A DNA stretch of 21,367 nt from a virus. This document shows positions 1 through 6,593 of the stretch, in pieces (the first letter of the stretch is position 1; every line of letters begins with the position of its first letter). The stretch lies in the IMG/VR virus record IMGVR_UViG_3300048112_000125, positions 1 through 21,367 of that record. One strand, given 5' to 3'. The position numbers were made by a program, and so were the translations under genes. The notes under the pieces are model-generated. The model was not told the DNA's origin. It did not search any database and saw only the letters and a program-made list of their open reading frames with translations.

Positions 1-8
1 TTATAATT

Positions 9-155
9 ATGCCATTTTTAAAACCAAAGAAATACGAAGAGAAGGCAAACTTCTTAGCAAGGTTCATGAACAATGCAAAAATGATCTTAGAGTACCCAGA
101 TACTAAACAAAGGTATGCAGTTGGTTTAGATGTCTGGAAAAAGAATTTCATGTAA
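9..155 (+). CDS. Small basic protein, 48 aa, unknown function
   Basis: The ORF runs from an ATG near the window edge to TAA and encodes 48 residues starting MPFLKPKKYEEKANF and ending in WKKNFM. It is rich in Lys, Phe and Met, with no signal peptide or membrane segment. The stretch DTKQRYAVGLDVWKK looks constrained rather than random, and the reading frame has the A/T-ending codons of its neighbours. I do not recognise the family. It lies upstream of the promoter at 159-188, so it probably ends the transcript coming from the left of the window. An earlier start outside the window cannot be excluded. Confidence 0.6.
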   Translation: MPFLKPKKYEEKANFLARFMNNAKMILEYPDTKQRYAVGLDVWKKNFM

Positions 156-158
156 TAG

Positions 159-188
159 TTGCATATATAAGTTCTTTTATTAACTTTG
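159..188 (+). promoter_or_regulatory. Bacteroidota-type promoter upstream of the lipoprotein operon
   Basis: TTG at 159-161 is followed after 19 bases by TAACTTTG at 181-188. This matches the -33 TTG/TTTG and -7 TAnnTTTG boxes known for the Bacteroidota primary sigma factor, with allowed spacing. It lies in the only gap before the gene starting at 207, giving a leader of roughly 10-15 bases that is A-rich and has no Shine-Dalgarno sequence. Assignment is by motif match only. Confidence 0.65.
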
Positions 189-206
189 TGTTGAAAACAA
201 AGAAAT

Positions 207-449
207 ATGAGAACATTATTTTACACATTAATTTTATGCACATTACTAAGTTGTGAGGACAACTGCGATCTAAGTAGCTATCCTTCAGCACCTTACAACG
301 AACCTTACCATGTTGACTACGGAGACAACACTGTTAGATATGTTTATCTATGCAGAGATGGTTATAACAATGAGGTTTTTAATTATTACATAGCAGACGG
401 ATGTTGGGAATATAGTTTATCATATCAGTATAACTCAAATTGTAATTAA
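207..449 (+). CDS. Small predicted lipoprotein, 80 aa
   Basis: The N-terminus is a short type II signal peptide: Met-Arg, a hydrophobic stretch at about residues 4-14, then lipobox LLSC with the acylated Cys at 16. The mature protein would be about 65 residues, rich in Tyr and Asn and with three more cysteines (20, 49 and 66). Residues just after the lipid Cys are Glu-Asp-Asn; acidic residues there resemble the lipoprotein export signal that sends Bacteroidota lipoproteins to the cell surface. The gene is first after the promoter at 159-188 and sits 1 base before the nuclease gene. Phage lipoproteins often act in superinfection exclusion, but nothing here proves that role. The lipoprotein call is firm; the function is unknown. 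Confidence 0.75.
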   Translation: MRTLFYTLILCTLLSCEDNCDLSSYPSAPYNEPYHVDYGDNTVRYVYLCRDGYNNEVFNYYIADGCWEYSLSYQYNSNCN

Positions 450-450
450 T

Positions 451-1266
451 ATGAAAGAACCGATTATCACACTAGACAACGAAATTCATGACAGACATGA
501 GATCACACAAAAAGCAATAGAAGACAGTTTCTATTATGGCTATTTAGCTAAAGCTTGTTTATCAAGTAGTGCAATAAGTCAACTACTTAAATCACCACTT
601 GAATACTTAAATCAAATAAACCTACCTACTGAATCTGATGCATTGGCACAAGGTTATTTATTTCATGCAAGTATATTAGAAGAGCATAAGTTTAATGAGT
701 GTTTGTTTTTAGATGTAAAGACAAAAGCAAATAAAGAATATAAACTAGCTAAACAAGAAAGGTGGGATGTGTTTACTGTTAAAGATAGAGATGTGGCTTT
801 AAGAATGAGAGATAGATTTTATAATTGTGATGAGGCAAAAGAACTTATAGAGAACAGTAAGTTTGAAGTGCCTATGGTAAACAATTTAATGGATTATCCA
901 TTTAGAGGTAAAGCAGATATTTTAGGAGAACACTTAATAGATTTAAAAAGCACTGCACAAATAAATAAGTCATTTTATAATAAAAATGGAGAACTTATAG
1001 AATATAATAGTTTCAAAGGAAGTGCTAATAAATTTAATTATGATAGCCAGTGTTTTATATATTGTAATTTATTTGGCAAAAGTTATAAAGATTTTAAGTA
1101 TATTGTCATTGACAAATCTCCTACAAATGAAATAGGCATATTTGATGTGAGCGAAGAGTTTTATTATAGTGGAGAACAAAAGGTTGAATATGCAATAAAA
1201 GTATATGAAAACTATATTAAAAATGAATATGATCTTGAAAACTACATAGTAAAAGCAACATTATAA
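451..1266 (+). CDS. PD-(D/E)XK exonuclease, DUF3799/RecE-like
   Basis: The 271-aa protein has the layout of the PD-(D/E)XK-like DUF3799 family, which includes the nuclease part of exodeoxyribonuclease VIII (RecE). Visible motifs are LSSSAISQLLKSP at about 37-49, GYLFHASILE at 68-77, GKAD at 153-156 (Asp156), DLKST at 164-168 (Asp164, Lys166) and a QxxxY-like motif at Gln200/Tyr204. These give a metal-dependent 5'-3' DNA exonuclease core. In phages such enzymes resect ends for single-strand annealing recombination, usually with a RecT/Erf-type annealer; none was recognised in this window. It starts right after the lipoprotein stop and leads a tightly packed operon running to the terminase. The family call is fairly secure; substrate polarity is inferred. 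Confidence 0.8.
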   Translation: MKEPIITLDNEIHDRHEITQKAIEDSFYYGYLAKACLSSSAISQLLKSPLEYLNQINLPTESDALAQGYLFHASILEEHKFNECLFLDVKTKANKEYKLAKQERWDVFTVKDRDVALRMRDRFYNCDEAKELIENSKFEVPMVNNLMDYPFRGKADILGEHLIDLKSTAQINKSFYNKNGELIEYNSFKGSANKFNYDSQCFIYCNLFGKSYKDFKYIVIDKSPTNEIGIFDVSEEFYYSGEQKVEYAIKVYENYIKNEYDLENYIVKATL

Positions 1267-1458
1267 ATGCCATCAGAATACTTAGATTACTTAGATTGCT
1301 ATGAAGATACTTTAATGTGTCTAAAAAAAAGAGTAATATCAGAAAAAGAAATACCTCTTCTTATAGAGCAATACGAAATGGAAGAACACTATGAGTGTTG
1401 TAGTGCCATGATTCATGCCTTAGAAGATTATCAAAAACATCAAAATTATTTACCATAA
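1267..1458 (+). CDS. Small acidic protein, 63 aa, unknown function
   Basis: The ATG follows the nuclease stop codon directly, and the TAA overlaps the next start by one base (TAATG), so it is translationally coupled on both sides. The protein is acidic (many Glu and Asp), helical in look, and has four cysteines: 11, 18 and a CC pair at about 44-45. The latter could bind metal, but the spacing matches no zinc motif I know. I do not recognise a family. Its place between a RecE-like nuclease and a DnaA-like protein suggests a role in DNA metabolism, by context only. Confidence 0.7.
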   Translation: MPSEYLDYLDCYEDTLMCLKKRVISEKEIPLLIEQYEMEEHYECCSAMIHALEDYQKHQNYLP

Positions 1459-1877
1459 TGATTACACCTAAACAAATTGCAGACGAATTAATTAAATTAT
1501 CTAAAATAGATATATTCAAAATAACAAGACAAAGAGAGTATGTAGAAGTTAGATCATTGTTTAATTACATATTGTATAACTATAAAAAAATGGGTTATAC
1601 AAAGATTAAAGAATTTTATCAATCTAATGATTGGTATATAAACCATGCTACTATAATTTATTCTATTGAATCTTATCAGCAACACAAACTTTATAATCCT
1701 GATTTGGTTATTTGGTTAGAACACATAGTTGATAATATAAATAAAATGGATAATTTTACTAAAAGGGAATTTATTAGAGGCAAGATTAATTCATTATCTA
1801 ATACTGACATTGATGAACTAACTATGGTTATTAGTAATATGCCAGAAAACACAACAAAACATGAACAACAAGTATAG
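1458..1877 (+). CDS. DnaA domain IV-like DNA-binding protein, 139 aa
   Basis: Residues about 20-75 resemble the DNA-binding domain IV of DnaA. There is a conserved-looking helix RQREYVEVRSLFNYIL (24-39), a short helix with a YTKIKEFY stretch (47-54), and an HATIIYSI motif (63-70) that parallels the DnaA signature [RD]-H-[ST/A]-T-[VI]-[LI]-x-[AS]. No AAA+ ATPase domain is present, so it would bind DnaA-box-like sites without being an initiator ATPase. Stand-alone domains of this sort occur in phages and may recruit or block the host initiator or act in regulation. The gene overlaps both neighbours (1 and 17 bases). The assignment is by eye; a diverged helix-turn-helix of another family is the alternative. 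Confidence 0.55.
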   Translation: MITPKQIADELIKLSKIDIFKITRQREYVEVRSLFNYILYNYKKMGYTKIKEFYQSNDWYINHATIIYSIESYQQHKLYNPDLVIWLEHIVDNINKMDNFTKREFIRGKINSLSNTDIDELTMVISNMPENTTKHEQQV

Positions 1878-2199
1878 AAAATTATTATTAAAAGAATGTC
1901 CTAACTTGTATAAAAGTTATGAGACAATAGTTGAAGAGCAGTTTGAACTCTTTGCAAAAAAGCAATTAGATTATGGTATTGGCAATATAAGTACTGGTGC
2001 AAACTTAGAAACTAAACAAGGTAAAGATTTTGCTTTACATGGTTTATGGTTTAGAATGAATGATAAAATAAGTAGATGGAAAAATTTAATAATAAAGAAT
2101 CGTAAAGGCAATAATGAAACTTTAATAGATACATATCAGGACTTAGGCAATTACTCTATTATATGCCAATTAATAAATAGAGGTTTATGGAAGGAATAG
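1861..2199 (+). CDS. DUF1599 / nucleotide modification associated domain 1 (Nmad1) protein
   Basis: The 112-aa all-helical protein matches the Nmad1 (DUF1599) pattern: FAKKQLDYG at 31-39, then GLWFRMNDKISRWKNL at 61-76, then ETLIDTYQDLGNYSII at 86-101. The order DYG, R-x-x-DK-x-x-R and E-x-x-x-D-x-x-D-L-x-N is what defines the family to my knowledge. The family was named because it co-occurs with DNA base hypermodification genes in phages; its biochemical activity is not firmly established, and its fold is compared with all-alpha nucleotide pyrophosphatases. The start overlaps the previous gene by 17 bases and the end overlaps the small terminase by 13, so it is cotranscribed with packaging genes. 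No partner transferase or kinase was seen in this window. Confidence 0.75.
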   Translation: MNNKYRKLLLKECPNLYKSYETIVEEQFELFAKKQLDYGIGNISTGANLETKQGKDFALHGLWFRMNDKISRWKNLIIKNRKGNNETLIDTYQDLGNYSIICQLINRGLWKE

Positions 2200-2558
2200 A
2201 AGACAACAAAAAGAAAAAAGACGGAAGGTCAAACAACGGAGCTCTTAAAGGTATTTCAAGAGGTCAAGGACGACCACCAAAAGCAAGAGAAAAAAAGCTA
2301 GGTAACTATGCTTTGGGAGCTATGAAAAAAGTGTTTGGCAGTGAAGAGAAAGCTTGGCTTGAATTAGCTAAACAATCTAAAGATAGCTTTCCACATATGA
2401 GATTACTTTGGGAATATAAATATGGTAAACCAAAAGAATTAAAAGAACTTAATGTTAAAACAGAAGTTAACATTCCAATAATTAATTTTGGTGATAAAGA
2501 CAAAACAATAGATATAGAATCAGAAGAAATAAAAGATGAAGAAACTAAACCTCAATAA
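2187..2558 (+). CDS. terS: Probable terminase small subunit
   Basis: The 123-aa protein lies directly upstream of and overlaps the large terminase by 23 bases, the usual place for TerS. Residues 8-40 are strongly basic and include GRSNNG and an AT-hook-like GRPPK (28-32), fitting DNA binding. The middle (about 40-85) is helical and contains KYGKPKELKEL, a phrase seen in phage small terminase-like proteins. The last 30 residues are very acidic and could contact TerL. The role would be recognising the packaging site and loading the TerL motor. Assignment rests on position and composition more than on a clear HTH domain. Confidence 0.6.
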   Translation: MEGIEDNKKKKDGRSNNGALKGISRGQGRPPKAREKKLGNYALGAMKKVFGSEEKAWLELAKQSKDSFPHMRLLWEYKYGKPKELKELNVKTEVNIPIINFGDKDKTIDIESEEIKDEETKPQ

Positions 2559-3750
2559 GAAGTATCAAACTTTGTTTAACTCTAAAAGTCGTTACTTTGT
2601 AATAACTGGAGGGAGAGGTTCTGGAAAATCATTTGCTACAAACACATTCTTAGTATTACTTACATACGAAAAAGGACATAGAATATTATTCACTCGTTAT
2701 ACAATGACTTCAGCAGGTATGTCTATTATCCCTGAGTTTATAGAGAAGCTAGAATTGATGGGTGTACTTGATCAGTTCACTGTAAACAAGACAGAGATCA
2801 TAAACAATTTAACAGGCAGTTCAATATACTTCAGCGGGATTAGAACTTCAAGTGGAGATCAAACTGCAAAGCTTAAATCTATACAGGGTGTTAGTTCGTT
2901 TGTTTTAGATGAAGCAGAAGAGTTAACAGATGAAGAGAGTTTTGATAAGATAGATTTTAGCATTAGATCAAAGCTTGTAAAGAACAGATGTATATTAATT
3001 CTAAACCCTACAACAAAAGAGAATTGGATATACCAAAGGTTCTTTCAAAACAGAGGAGTTCCTGATGGATTTAATGGCACTAAAGAAAACATAACTTACA
3101 TACACACTACATATCAAGACAACTTAGATCATTTGTCAGATTCATTTGTTAAGCAAATTGATGACATGAAAGTTAGACGACCAGAGAAGTTTAAACATCA
3201 AATTATGGGTGGTTGGCTAAAAAGTGCAGAGGGTGTTATCTTTAAGGACTGGAACATTGGTAAATTCAATAATGAAATAGATTCAATATTTGGCATGGAC
3301 ATAGGATTTTCAGTTGATCCCTCAGTTTTAGTAGAAGGTGCAATAGATAAAGAAAGAAAGATTATCTGGTTAAAAGAACATTATTATAAAGCAGGATTAA
3401 GCACAACTCAAATATATGAATTGAATAGAAGGTTTGCAGGTGCCAATTTAATAGTAATGGACAATAGCGAACCGCGACTTTTAGCTTCCATAAAATCTAA
3501 AGGACTGAATGTAATACCGACCATAAAAAAGAAAGGCAGTATCTTAGCAGGAATCTCTTTAATGCAAGATTATCAAATAATAATAGACGATAAATCTGTA
3601 AATTTAATAAGGGAGTTTAACAACTATACTTGGAAATTAAACGGTGCAATTCCTATCGATAAATTCAATCATGGCATTGACGCCTCGAGATACCTCTGTC
3701 AATACGTCTTAACTAGATCAGTGCCACATGGTAGCTACTTTATAAAATAA
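2536..3750 (+). CDS. terL: Terminase large subunit (packaging ATPase and nuclease)
   Basis: The 404-aa protein has both TerL domains. The ATPase part shows Walker A GGRGSGKS at 25-32, Walker B FVLDEAEE at 122-129 (Asp125, catalytic Glu126) and the coupling motif ILNPTT at 155-160. The RNase H-like nuclease part shows the expected acidic triad: MDIG (Asp255), VMDN (Asp309) and HGIDASRY (Asp382). Length fits the compact PBSX/XtmB-type (terminase_3/6) group. It would pump DNA into proheads through the portal and cut concatemers. It is unusual that the portal gene is not next to it but starts about 17 kb further on, at 21154. Confidence 0.95.
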   Translation: MKKLNLNKKYQTLFNSKSRYFVITGGRGSGKSFATNTFLVLLTYEKGHRILFTRYTMTSAGMSIIPEFIEKLELMGVLDQFTVNKTEIINNLTGSSIYFSGIRTSSGDQTAKLKSIQGVSSFVLDEAEELTDEESFDKIDFSIRSKLVKNRCILILNPTTKENWIYQRFFQNRGVPDGFNGTKENITYIHTTYQDNLDHLSDSFVKQIDDMKVRRPEKFKHQIMGGWLKSAEGVIFKDWNIGKFNNEIDSIFGMDIGFSVDPSVLVEGAIDKERKIIWLKEHYYKAGLSTTQIYELNRRFAGANLIVMDNSEPRLLASIKSKGLNVIPTIKKKGSILAGISLMQDYQIIIDDKSVNLIREFNNYTWKLNGAIPIDKFNHGIDASRYLCQYVLTRSVPHGSYFIK

Positions 3751-3753
3751 AAA

Positions 3754-4251
3754 ATGAAGATAGGAAATGTTTACATACTAGACAAAACTGAACAAGAAAT
3801 TGTTGAATTAGTTGCAAGTCAAAGACAGAACAACAAGGTTAAAACAGGTTGGGATGGTAAAGGTACAGTAAACGAAAAAAGTGGTGTAGATTTAAATATA
3901 GTTGGCTTTGGTGCTGAGTTTATATTTTGTAGGGAATTGAATCTATATCCTGACTTTAAGATACACAATACGTCTAAATCTAATGGCACAGATTATTATG
4001 ATGCAGTTTATAAAAGTAAGACAATAGATGTAAAAGTAAATAGAAATCATAAACACCCATTAATGATTCCAAGCTATGCCAAAAGTGAATGTGATCTGTT
4101 TGCTCTGTTTAGTTGCATATACCCTAGATATAGATTTGAAGGGTTTGCTACTAACGAAATGGTATTCAATAAATCTAATATAAGAATGACAAGAGTTGAA
4201 AGTTTCGTAATAGAAAAGGCAGATTTATTAGAGATAGACAAAGTATTTTAG
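3754..4251 (+). CDS. PD-(D/E)XK nuclease-like protein, 165 aa
   Basis: It starts 3 bases after terL, so it belongs to the same operon. The pattern GFGAEFIFCRELN (51-63), TDYYDAVY (79-86) and TIDVKVN (90-96) fits the restriction-endonuclease-like fold: helix with Glu55, strand with Asp83, then strand with Asp92-x-Lys94. This is followed by a DLFALF strand (114-119) and an FEGFAT segment like those of small single-domain nucleases. Possible roles are Holliday junction resolution, DNA cleavage linked to packaging, or host DNA degradation. An N-terminal region of about 50 residues looks helical. The family is inferred from motif spacing alone, with no named homologue recalled. Confidence 0.55.
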   Translation: MKIGNVYILDKTEQEIVELVASQRQNNKVKTGWDGKGTVNEKSGVDLNIVGFGAEFIFCRELNLYPDFKIHNTSKSNGTDYYDAVYKSKTIDVKVNRNHKHPLMIPSYAKSECDLFALFSCIYPRYRFEGFATNEMVFNKSNIRMTRVESFVIEKADLLEIDKVF

Positions 4252-4267
4252 TTTTTTTTTATATTTA

Positions 4268-4299
4268 TTTGGTCAGTTGGAAATTATTAACTATATTTG
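4268..4299 (+). promoter_or_regulatory. Promoter for the middle block, with TCAGTTGGA motif
   Basis: TTTG at 4268-4271 and TATATTTG at 4292-4299, 20 bases apart, match the Bacteroidota -33/-7 consensus. The spacer holds TCAGTTGGAAAT (4273-4284), which recurs in two other gene-free leaders at 7151 and 9321. It follows the T-rich stretch after the nuclease stop, where I see no good terminator hairpin. The first gene downstream starts at 4331. Confidence 0.7.
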
Positions 4300-4330
4300 T
4301 TAATATCTAATAATTAAAACAAAGAAAATT

Positions 4331-4507
4331 ATGAAAATTTACAAGCAGTACAAAGATGAATCTTTTAAAACGCTAACGCCATTAAAGAAGTTTATAGAAC
4401 TTACAGAAGGCAAGGGTGCTTACAAAAAAAATACAGCATTACAAACATTAATAGAATGTGGTATTGTTGAAACTAATTGGGCATGGTACACGATAATTAA
4501 TGATTAA
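4331..4507 (+). CDS. Small protein, 58 aa, unknown function
   Basis: This is the first ORF after the promoter at 4268-4299, with an A-rich leader (AAAACAAAGAAAATT) like that of the lipoprotein gene. It encodes MKIYKQYKDESFKTL through NWAWYTIIND. The segment TPLKKFIELTEGKGAYKKNTALQTLIECGIV could be two helices with a turn, as in a small DNA-binding or winged-helix protein, but no family is recognised. Codon use is like that of its neighbours. Position at the head of an early-type block fits a regulatory or host-takeover role, which is context only. Confidence 0.6.
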   Translation: MKIYKQYKDESFKTLTPLKKFIELTEGKGAYKKNTALQTLIECGIVETNWAWYTIIND

Positions 4508-4520
4508 AATAAAGAAAACA

Positions 4521-4640
4521 ATGAGAGAAAACAAAAAGATTACCCCAAAACATTTTAAGATTAACGAGGATTGGATACAGAAATCTAATCAAAATCTAGT
4601 AATAGATTTATTAAGAAAACAATTTAAAACAAATAAATAA
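4521..4640 (+). CDS. Very small basic protein, 39 aa
   Basis: The ATG at 4521 follows an A-rich leader (AATAAAGAAAACA) and the TAA overlaps the ParB-like gene start as TAATG, the junction type used elsewhere in this genome. The product MRENKKITPKHFK to LRKQFKTNK is basic and probably one or two helices. No family is recognised. The stop/start coupling is the main argument that it is translated. Confidence 0.5.
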   Translation: MRENKKITPKHFKINEDWIQKSNQNLVIDLLRKQFKTNK

Positions 4641-5395
4641 TGAAACTAGAATTTACAAAGAAAGAAGTAAAAGAGATGTTAAAACCTAAAAACCTATTAG
4701 AATTTAATAGAGAAATAAGTGAAAGACATTCAAACACCTTAGCAAAAAGTATTAATGAATGTGGGGTTTTAAGGTATCCTGTAATTGGCAATATATCTAA
4801 ATTTGATAAAAGAAAGTATGTAATAGTAGATGGTCAGCATTTATGTTTTGCATTAGTTAATATGTCAAAAAACAAAGCAAAAATAAATTGTATTGTTAAG
4901 GATTATGAAACTAAAGAACAATTAATAAAAGATGTTGCTACACTAAATAATGTAAATAAAACTTGGACAGACAAAGATTATTTACACGCTTGGTTTAAGT
5001 ATGGTATTAGCAATATTAATTATTTCACTAATTACTCTTATTTATGGAATATGTATGAGACATATTTAGATTGTTTACCATGTGGTTATTTAGTTGATCT
5101 ATATTCTAATAACAAAGACGATTTTAGAACAGGAAAGCTTGAATTTAAAGATAGAGTTTTCAGCGATAAGTTAGCACAAATATCATGTATGTTAAAAAAT
5201 GATTTTAATAAAGGATCATTTACTTTACAGGGTTTAAGAACATGGGCGTTTGAAATGCATAGAAAAAATATAGAGATTGACTTTGAAAAACTAAAGTTAA
5301 GAATCATGACTGCTATAATGAACAATGAAGATAATAATTGCAACGGCAGAGATGATTTTAGAGATTTAATAGAAGAAGTTTATAATAGAATTTAA
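4640..5395 (+). CDS. ParB/sulfiredoxin-like domain protein, 251 aa
   Basis: The first 110 residues resemble the ParB/Srx N-terminal fold: NR at 23-24, a helix leading into LAKSINECGVLRYPVIG (34-50), the strand-turn-helix YVIVDGQHLCFAL (60-72) and an ATLNNVNKTW segment (100-109). DGQHL replaces the GERR/GxHR motif that binds nucleotide in ParB; the same form appears in phage ParB-like proteins. The C-terminal half is helical, with no clear domain. Such proteins are not needed for plasmid-style partition in a lytic phage; suggested roles include nuclease or NTPase activity, or regulation. No parA is nearby. The fold assignment is reasonable; the function is open. Confidence 0.6.
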   Translation: MKLEFTKKEVKEMLKPKNLLEFNREISERHSNTLAKSINECGVLRYPVIGNISKFDKRKYVIVDGQHLCFALVNMSKNKAKINCIVKDYETKEQLIKDVATLNNVNKTWTDKDYLHAWFKYGISNINYFTNYSYLWNMYETYLDCLPCGYLVDLYSNNKDDFRTGKLEFKDRVFSDKLAQISCMLKNDFNKGSFTLQGLRTWAFEMHRKNIEIDFEKLKLRIMTAIMNNEDNNCNGRDDFRDLIEEVYNRI

Positions 5396-5407
5396 AAACA
5401 AATAATT

Positions 5408-5566
5408 ATGAATAAAGTAAACGCATTTGAAAACGAGATATTTGATCACTACAGAAAAAGAGTAAATCAAATAGGAAAATCAATTAACCTATTAAAAAGT
5501 CATGGCTACACAGTTGTAGATTTAGAAGGTAAGATAATAGAAAACGAAATAGAATTAACTGAATAA
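5408..5566 (+). CDS. Small acidic helical protein, 52 aa
   Basis: The ATG at 5408 has the A-rich leader AAAAACAAATAATT and the TAA lies one base before the next ATG. The product starts MNKVNAFENEIFDHY and has the segment SINLLKSHGYTVVDLEGKII, a helix followed by a hairpin like the end of a small HTH or wing. No family is recognised. Close spacing on both sides supports expression within the middle-block operon. Confidence 0.55.
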   Translation: MNKVNAFENEIFDHYRKRVNQIGKSINLLKSHGYTVVDLEGKIIENEIELTE

Positions 5567-5567
5567 A

Positions 5568-5759
5568 ATGGGAACATCAAAAGACAATTTAATAGATAAA
5601 ATATATGAGTTAGAAGAAGAGGTGGTAAGCTTACAATATGATATTAATTGGCAAAATCATTACATGGACTTCTTAGAAGGAAAGAATGACGAACTACATC
5701 ATAAAGCTACTGTACACGCTAACTACATTATGAACTCAACTAAAACCTATGAGATATGA
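5568..5759 (+). CDS. Small coiled-coil protein, 63 aa
   Basis: Residues about 6-40 form heptad-like repeats (LIDKIYELEEEVVSLQYDI), so a short coiled coil or helical dimer is likely. The rest has several His and Asn residues. The stop overlaps the next ATG (ATGA). No family is recognised; similar short coiled coils in phage early regions are mostly uncharacterised. Confidence 0.6.
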   Translation: MGTSKDNLIDKIYELEEEVVSLQYDINWQNHYMDFLEGKNDELHHKATVHANYIMNSTKTYEI

Positions 5760-5899
5760 GAACAAAGAAATGTGAAATGTGTGGTTATGAAAACCATGAA
5801 GACAATTTTAAATGTGAAGGTTATGATTGTGGCATTCCTTTAGATTTAACTATAGAAATTAACTCGTTTGGTTTGCCAGACATAATACAAATCAAATGA
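5756..5899 (+). CDS. Zinc-ribbon mini-protein A, 47 aa
   Basis: The ORF overlaps both neighbours by ATGA junctions. Its first half has two cysteine knuckles, KCEMCG (Cys6/Cys9) and FKCEGYDCG (Cys20/Cys25), the layout of a rubredoxin/zinc-ribbon site. The last 20 residues, DLTIEINSFGLPDIIQIK, look like a strand-rich tail. It would bind one Zn ion and probably nucleic acid or protein. The next gene encodes a second, different zinc ribbon, so the pair may act together. Confidence 0.65.
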   Translation: MRTKKCEMCGYENHEDNFKCEGYDCGIPLDLTIEINSFGLPDIIQIK

Positions 5900-6033
5900 G
5901 AAAGTGTAACAAATGTGCAACAATAATAGAACAGAAAGCAAAGCAACTATTCTGTTATAATTGCAAAGGGTATAAGATGCCTTACGAAACTTATAAATTT
6001 TATTCACTAGCAAACCAATTTAAAAACAAATAA
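5896..6033 (+). CDS. Zinc-ribbon mini-protein B, 45 aa
   Basis: It starts on the ATGA overlap with mini-protein A. It shows CNKC (Cys4/Cys7) and FCYNCKG (Cys20/Cys23), a classic CxxC...CxxC zinc ribbon in a protein of only 45 residues, with a Tyr- and Lys-rich C-terminus. Small ribbons like this are found in phages and archaeal viruses as transcription or translation modulators, but no specific family is recognised. Expression is supported by the overlap and by the 1-base gap to the next gene. Confidence 0.65.
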   Translation: MRKCNKCATIIEQKAKQLFCYNCKGYKMPYETYKFYSLANQFKNK

Positions 6034-6034
6034 T

Positions 6035-6232
6035 ATGAAAGTAAACAAAGTATATAAAACAGTACGCCCTATGCGAAAGTTTGGCAATTTAATAAAGGAT
6101 TTATTTATGCCCAAGCAATCTAATCATTTTTGGATTAGAGTAAAAGAAATCGCAGAAACTCAAGAGGAAAAAGAAGAGCAAATTTATGCCATAATAGAAT
6201 TGTTAAACAATAGAATAGATATAAAAATATGA
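6035..6232 (+). CDS. Small protein, 65 aa, unknown function
   Basis: The N-terminal 25 residues are strongly basic (MKVNKVYKTVRPMRKFG) and the C-terminal half is acidic and helical (VKEIAETQEEKEEQIYAIIELLNN). The leader is A-rich (AAAAACAAATAAT), and the stop overlaps the next start as ATGA. No family is recognised. A basic arm with a helical dimerisation region would fit nucleic-acid binding, but this is a guess from composition. Confidence 0.55.
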   Translation: MKVNKVYKTVRPMRKFGNLIKDLFMPKQSNHFWIRVKEIAETQEEKEEQIYAIIELLNNRIDIKI

Positions 6233-6417
6233 GTAATTTAAAAGCACACTTACAACAGGATTTACTTGAAGCACATGAGTGTTTTTACAATGTAAATAGA
6301 AATATAAATAACTATGTTGTAGATAATCAATACAACAATGAATTTAAAAGAAACCTAGAGAAGCTAGACAATTTCTTTACTTATTGGAATTATCACGCTA
6401 AAAACTTAAATAAATAA
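6229..6417 (+). CDS. Small helical protein, 62 aa
   Basis: The start overlaps the previous stop (ATGA). The sequence is rich in Asn, Tyr and His and appears to be two long helices, with LKAHLQQDLLEAHECF and FKRNLEKLDNFFTYW segments. There are no membrane segments and only one cysteine. No family is recognised. Tight packing in the middle-block operon supports it as a gene. Confidence 0.55.
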   Translation: MSNLKAHLQQDLLEAHECFYNVNRNINNYVVDNQYNNEFKRNLEKLDNFFTYWNYHAKNLNK

Positions 6418-6419
6418 AT

Positions 6420-6590
6420 ATGACACATCAAGAAGATTTAAACAGAATTGAAATCAAACACCTTAGAGATATGAATCAAATATTCAAATCTGAGATCATG
6501 AAGCTAAAGAATATGAATCGAACACTAGAAGCAAAGAATGAATTGTATAGGCAAGAATTAGAATCAGAATATAGAAAAAGTAAAGTTTAA
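6420..6590 (+). CDS. Small coiled-coil protein, 56 aa
   Basis: The ATG lies two bases after the preceding stop with an AATAAATA leader. The product is almost wholly charged helix (MTHQEDLNRIEIKHL, then MKLKNMNRTLEAKNELYRQEL) with Leu/Ile/Met heptads, so a parallel coiled coil is likely. It is the second such mini-protein in this block after the one at 5568. No family is recognised. Confidence 0.5.
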   Translation: MTHQEDLNRIEIKHLRDMNQIFKSEIMKLKNMNRTLEAKNELYRQELESEYRKSKV

Positions 6591-6593
6591 AAG

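Noticed and set aside
4252-4267. Terminator after the PD-(D/E)XK gene
   Set aside because: There is a run of T but no stable stem before it, so only a weak pause could be argued.
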